A stretch of DNA of 64,000 nucleotides, taken from positions 62,001 through 126,000 of the forward strand of contig NZ_SNAQ03000009.1 in the NCBI RefSeq assembly GCF_004375085.3, written 5' to 3'. The notes under the pieces are model-generated. The model ran no database searches and was not told the DNA's origin. It worked only from the letters and a program-made list of their open reading frames with translations. The position numbers and the translations under genes are program-made. The stretch's first letter is position 1. Each line of letters opens with the position of its first letter. Of the stretch, positions 62,752-64,000 are shown piece after piece. This DNA is from Lewinella sp. W8 (lineage in GTDB: Bacteria > Bacteroidota > Bacteroidia > Chitinophagales > Saprospiraceae).

Positions 62752-64000
62752 CTACTTCCCTAAGTACAGACCAAGTCCGAGTTGGAAAGCGGTCAGGTTA
62801 CCGGCGGTGGCACCGCTAAGGGGCAGCAACCGGACGATACCACCCTCCAGGAAAATCCGATCAATGGGTTGATACTGGATAATTCCCCGTAGCTGGCCAC
62901 TGAGCGCAAAGTTGGTCTCCTCGGACAGCTGGAGGTGTTGCCCGGCAATGACTACCGTACTCCGGTTGCTTACGCGCTGCGCCGCAGCGTAGGCACCAAC
63001 ACCGGCCCGGAGGCGGCCGGGTCCCAGGAGATAATTGGCGCCGAGGCTTAGTTCCTGGATGCCTCGTTCCAGGCGGTAGGTACCCGCAGTTTCGTACGGT
63101 TCCTCCGTAGTTTCTGAAGACCACGGGAAAACGGTTACGGGAAAGCGCCCTTCGGCGCTGGCGCTGGTGTAGCCTCCACGGACGTCCACCGAAAGTGGCC
63201 CCGTAAGCCCGAAACGTAGATGCGTGCCAAACTGGGTGGAAGGCGAGGGAGAAGCCACCATCATTTCCGTGGTGCCCGTGAAGTCTCCGAGGTAAAACTC
63301 CCCCGAGAAGCCTTCGAGCAAGCGTGCCATGACGTCCGGATTCCCGTAGATTGCGTTCATCACCGCGGCGGTAGATTCCGGTCCGAAATCCAGGGAGGCA
63401 TCAAAGGGATTCCTGCCTGCCCCCCCAAACAATCCGACCGCAAACCTGGACCGTGGGCCACCCGGGTGGCCAAAATTCCCGACGACTTCGTCCCAGTCTT
63501 CCTTGGGGGCTCCTTCCAGGTCGTTGCCGTTTTCTTCGGGTACGCCTTCGTCTTTGTTTCCCCGATGCAGTCCGGTATTGCGCACCGTGTACGGACGGCC
63601 GTCCTTGGTCCACCACAGCCACTGCAGGTCCTCTGCTTCTACACCCTTGAGCTCCAGCTCCACCTCCTGGTTCCGTCGGATGGTTCCCGTGGTTACGAGG
63701 TTCAGTACGTACAGCGTTCCGGTCTGGCCCTGACATACCTGTTGGCAGGGTCGATCGGTTTGGCGGACGTCGCAGTCGCAGGTAGTTACGTCCTCCTCTT
63801 CAAAGACACCGCCGGACTTTGCCGGGTCGTCTTCGGAGTTTCGGGTCCGGTTGAGTACCGTAGGTGGTTTGCGGGAAACGACGTGCAGGTCATTGATGCC
63901 GAGTTCTACTCTTTCTCCGTTTCTCCGACCACTGTAGGGGTGGGATACTTTCACCTTAGTCACGGTTTCTCCTTGGGCGACGAGATCGCGGTCCAGGCTG
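62752..64000 (-). CDS. Outer-membrane protein with N-terminal extracellular domain, start beyond window edge
   Basis: The frame is open to the right edge; a GTG at 63963 would give 403 residues, but the upstream codons (DRDLVAQGETVTKVKVSHPY) read on as coding, so the true start is probably outside. The visible N-terminal part includes a cysteine cluster (TTCDCDVRQTDRPCQQVCQG) and beta strands; the second half has alternating strands (LSVDVRGGYTSASAEGRFPVTVF, LRAGVGAYAAAQRVSNRSTVVIAG, FALSGQLRGIIQYQP) ending LTAFQLGLGLYLGK, like an outer-membrane barrel. Its own terminator follows. Role unknown. Confidence 0.72.
   Translation of the reverse strand, partial: SLDRDLVAQGETVTKVKVSHPYSGRRNGERVELGINDLHVVSRKPPTVLNRTRNSEDDPAKSGGVFEEEDVTTCDCDVRQTDRPCQQVCQGQTGTLYVLNLVTTGTIRRNQEVELELKGVEAEDLQWLWWTKDGRPYTVRNTGLHRGNKDEGVPEENGNDLEGAPKEDWDEVVGNFGHPGGPRSRFAVGLFGGAGRNPFDASLDFGPESTAAVMNAIYGNPDVMARLLEGFSGEFYLGDFTGTTEMMVASPSPSTQFGTHLRFGLTGPLSVDVRGGYTSASAEGRFPVTVFPWSSETTEEPYETAGTYRLERGIQELSLGANYLLGPGRLRAGVGAYAAAQRVSNRSTVVIAGQHLQLSEETNFALSGQLRGIIQYQPIDRIFLEGGIVRLLPLSGATAGNLTAFQLGLGLYLGK

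Overview
The window looks like chromosomal DNA from a Bacteroidota bacterium, most likely Saprospiria (Lewinella-like). Reasons: two large secreted proteins end in type IX secretion sorting domains; there are three ECF sigma factors, two of them paired with single-pass anti-sigma-like proteins; outer-membrane barrels are common; promoters resemble TTG/TAnnTTTG rather than -35/-10; strong Shine-Dalgarno sites are scarce; and the order mutL - small membrane protein - rhomboid - rhomboid - nuclease/phosphatase is one I recall from this phylum. Base composition is GC-rich for the phylum. The placement is inference. I saw no rRNA, tRNA, CRISPR array or prophage.

Layout. 1-6.1 kb: an M1 metallopeptidase cut by the left edge, a periplasmic HtrA protease, a DUF2141 protein and a pentapeptide-repeat protein. 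6.1-12.4 kb: a TetR repressor with a three-gene RND efflux pump and two matching operators. 12.5-23.8 kb: pyrD, a secreted seven-repeat protein, an unknown helical protein, a tandem universal stress protein, holB, ricT and a dihydrolipoyl dehydrogenase. 23.8-25.8 kb: an AT-richer, hairpin-rich stretch around an outer-membrane barrel gene. 25.8-31.6 kb: the mutL/rhomboid cluster. 31.6-37.1 kb: repeats, clpB with a long charged tail, and an ECF sigma factor with an anti-sigma protein that also carries carboxypeptidase-regulatory and TonB C-terminal domains. 37.1-45.4 kb: a conserved unknown protein, a candidate small RNA, an orphan ECF sigma factor, a cysteine-less thioredoxin-like protein with a response regulator, an XRE regulator with a palindromic operator, a YtxH/holin-like envelope cassette, a PRC-barrel protein and phenylalanine hydroxylase. 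45.5-48.5 kb: sigma factor, anti-sigma-like protein and two outer-membrane proteins in one apparent operon. 48.7-57.9 kb: TetR with an alpha/beta hydrolase, a peroxiredoxin, a zinc metalloprotease, a frameshifted altronate dehydratase-like gene followed by tandem repeats, a DUF192 protein, and ribA. 58-64 kb: a 1204-residue secreted protein with near-identical tandem repeats, a Crp/Fnr regulator, a tiny secreted-peptide candidate and an outer-membrane protein cut by the right edge.

A recurring theme is small dispersed hairpin repeats in the gaps between genes: at least six families can be recognised by eye, some flanking or copying the ends of genes (clpB, mutL, the altronate dehydratase-like gene). 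I found no clearly new defence or biosynthetic system. The most distinctive items are the sigma/anti-sigma cassettes, the candidate small RNA at 39.6-39.8 kb, the cysteine-less thioredoxin with a response regulator, and the repeat-driven duplications.
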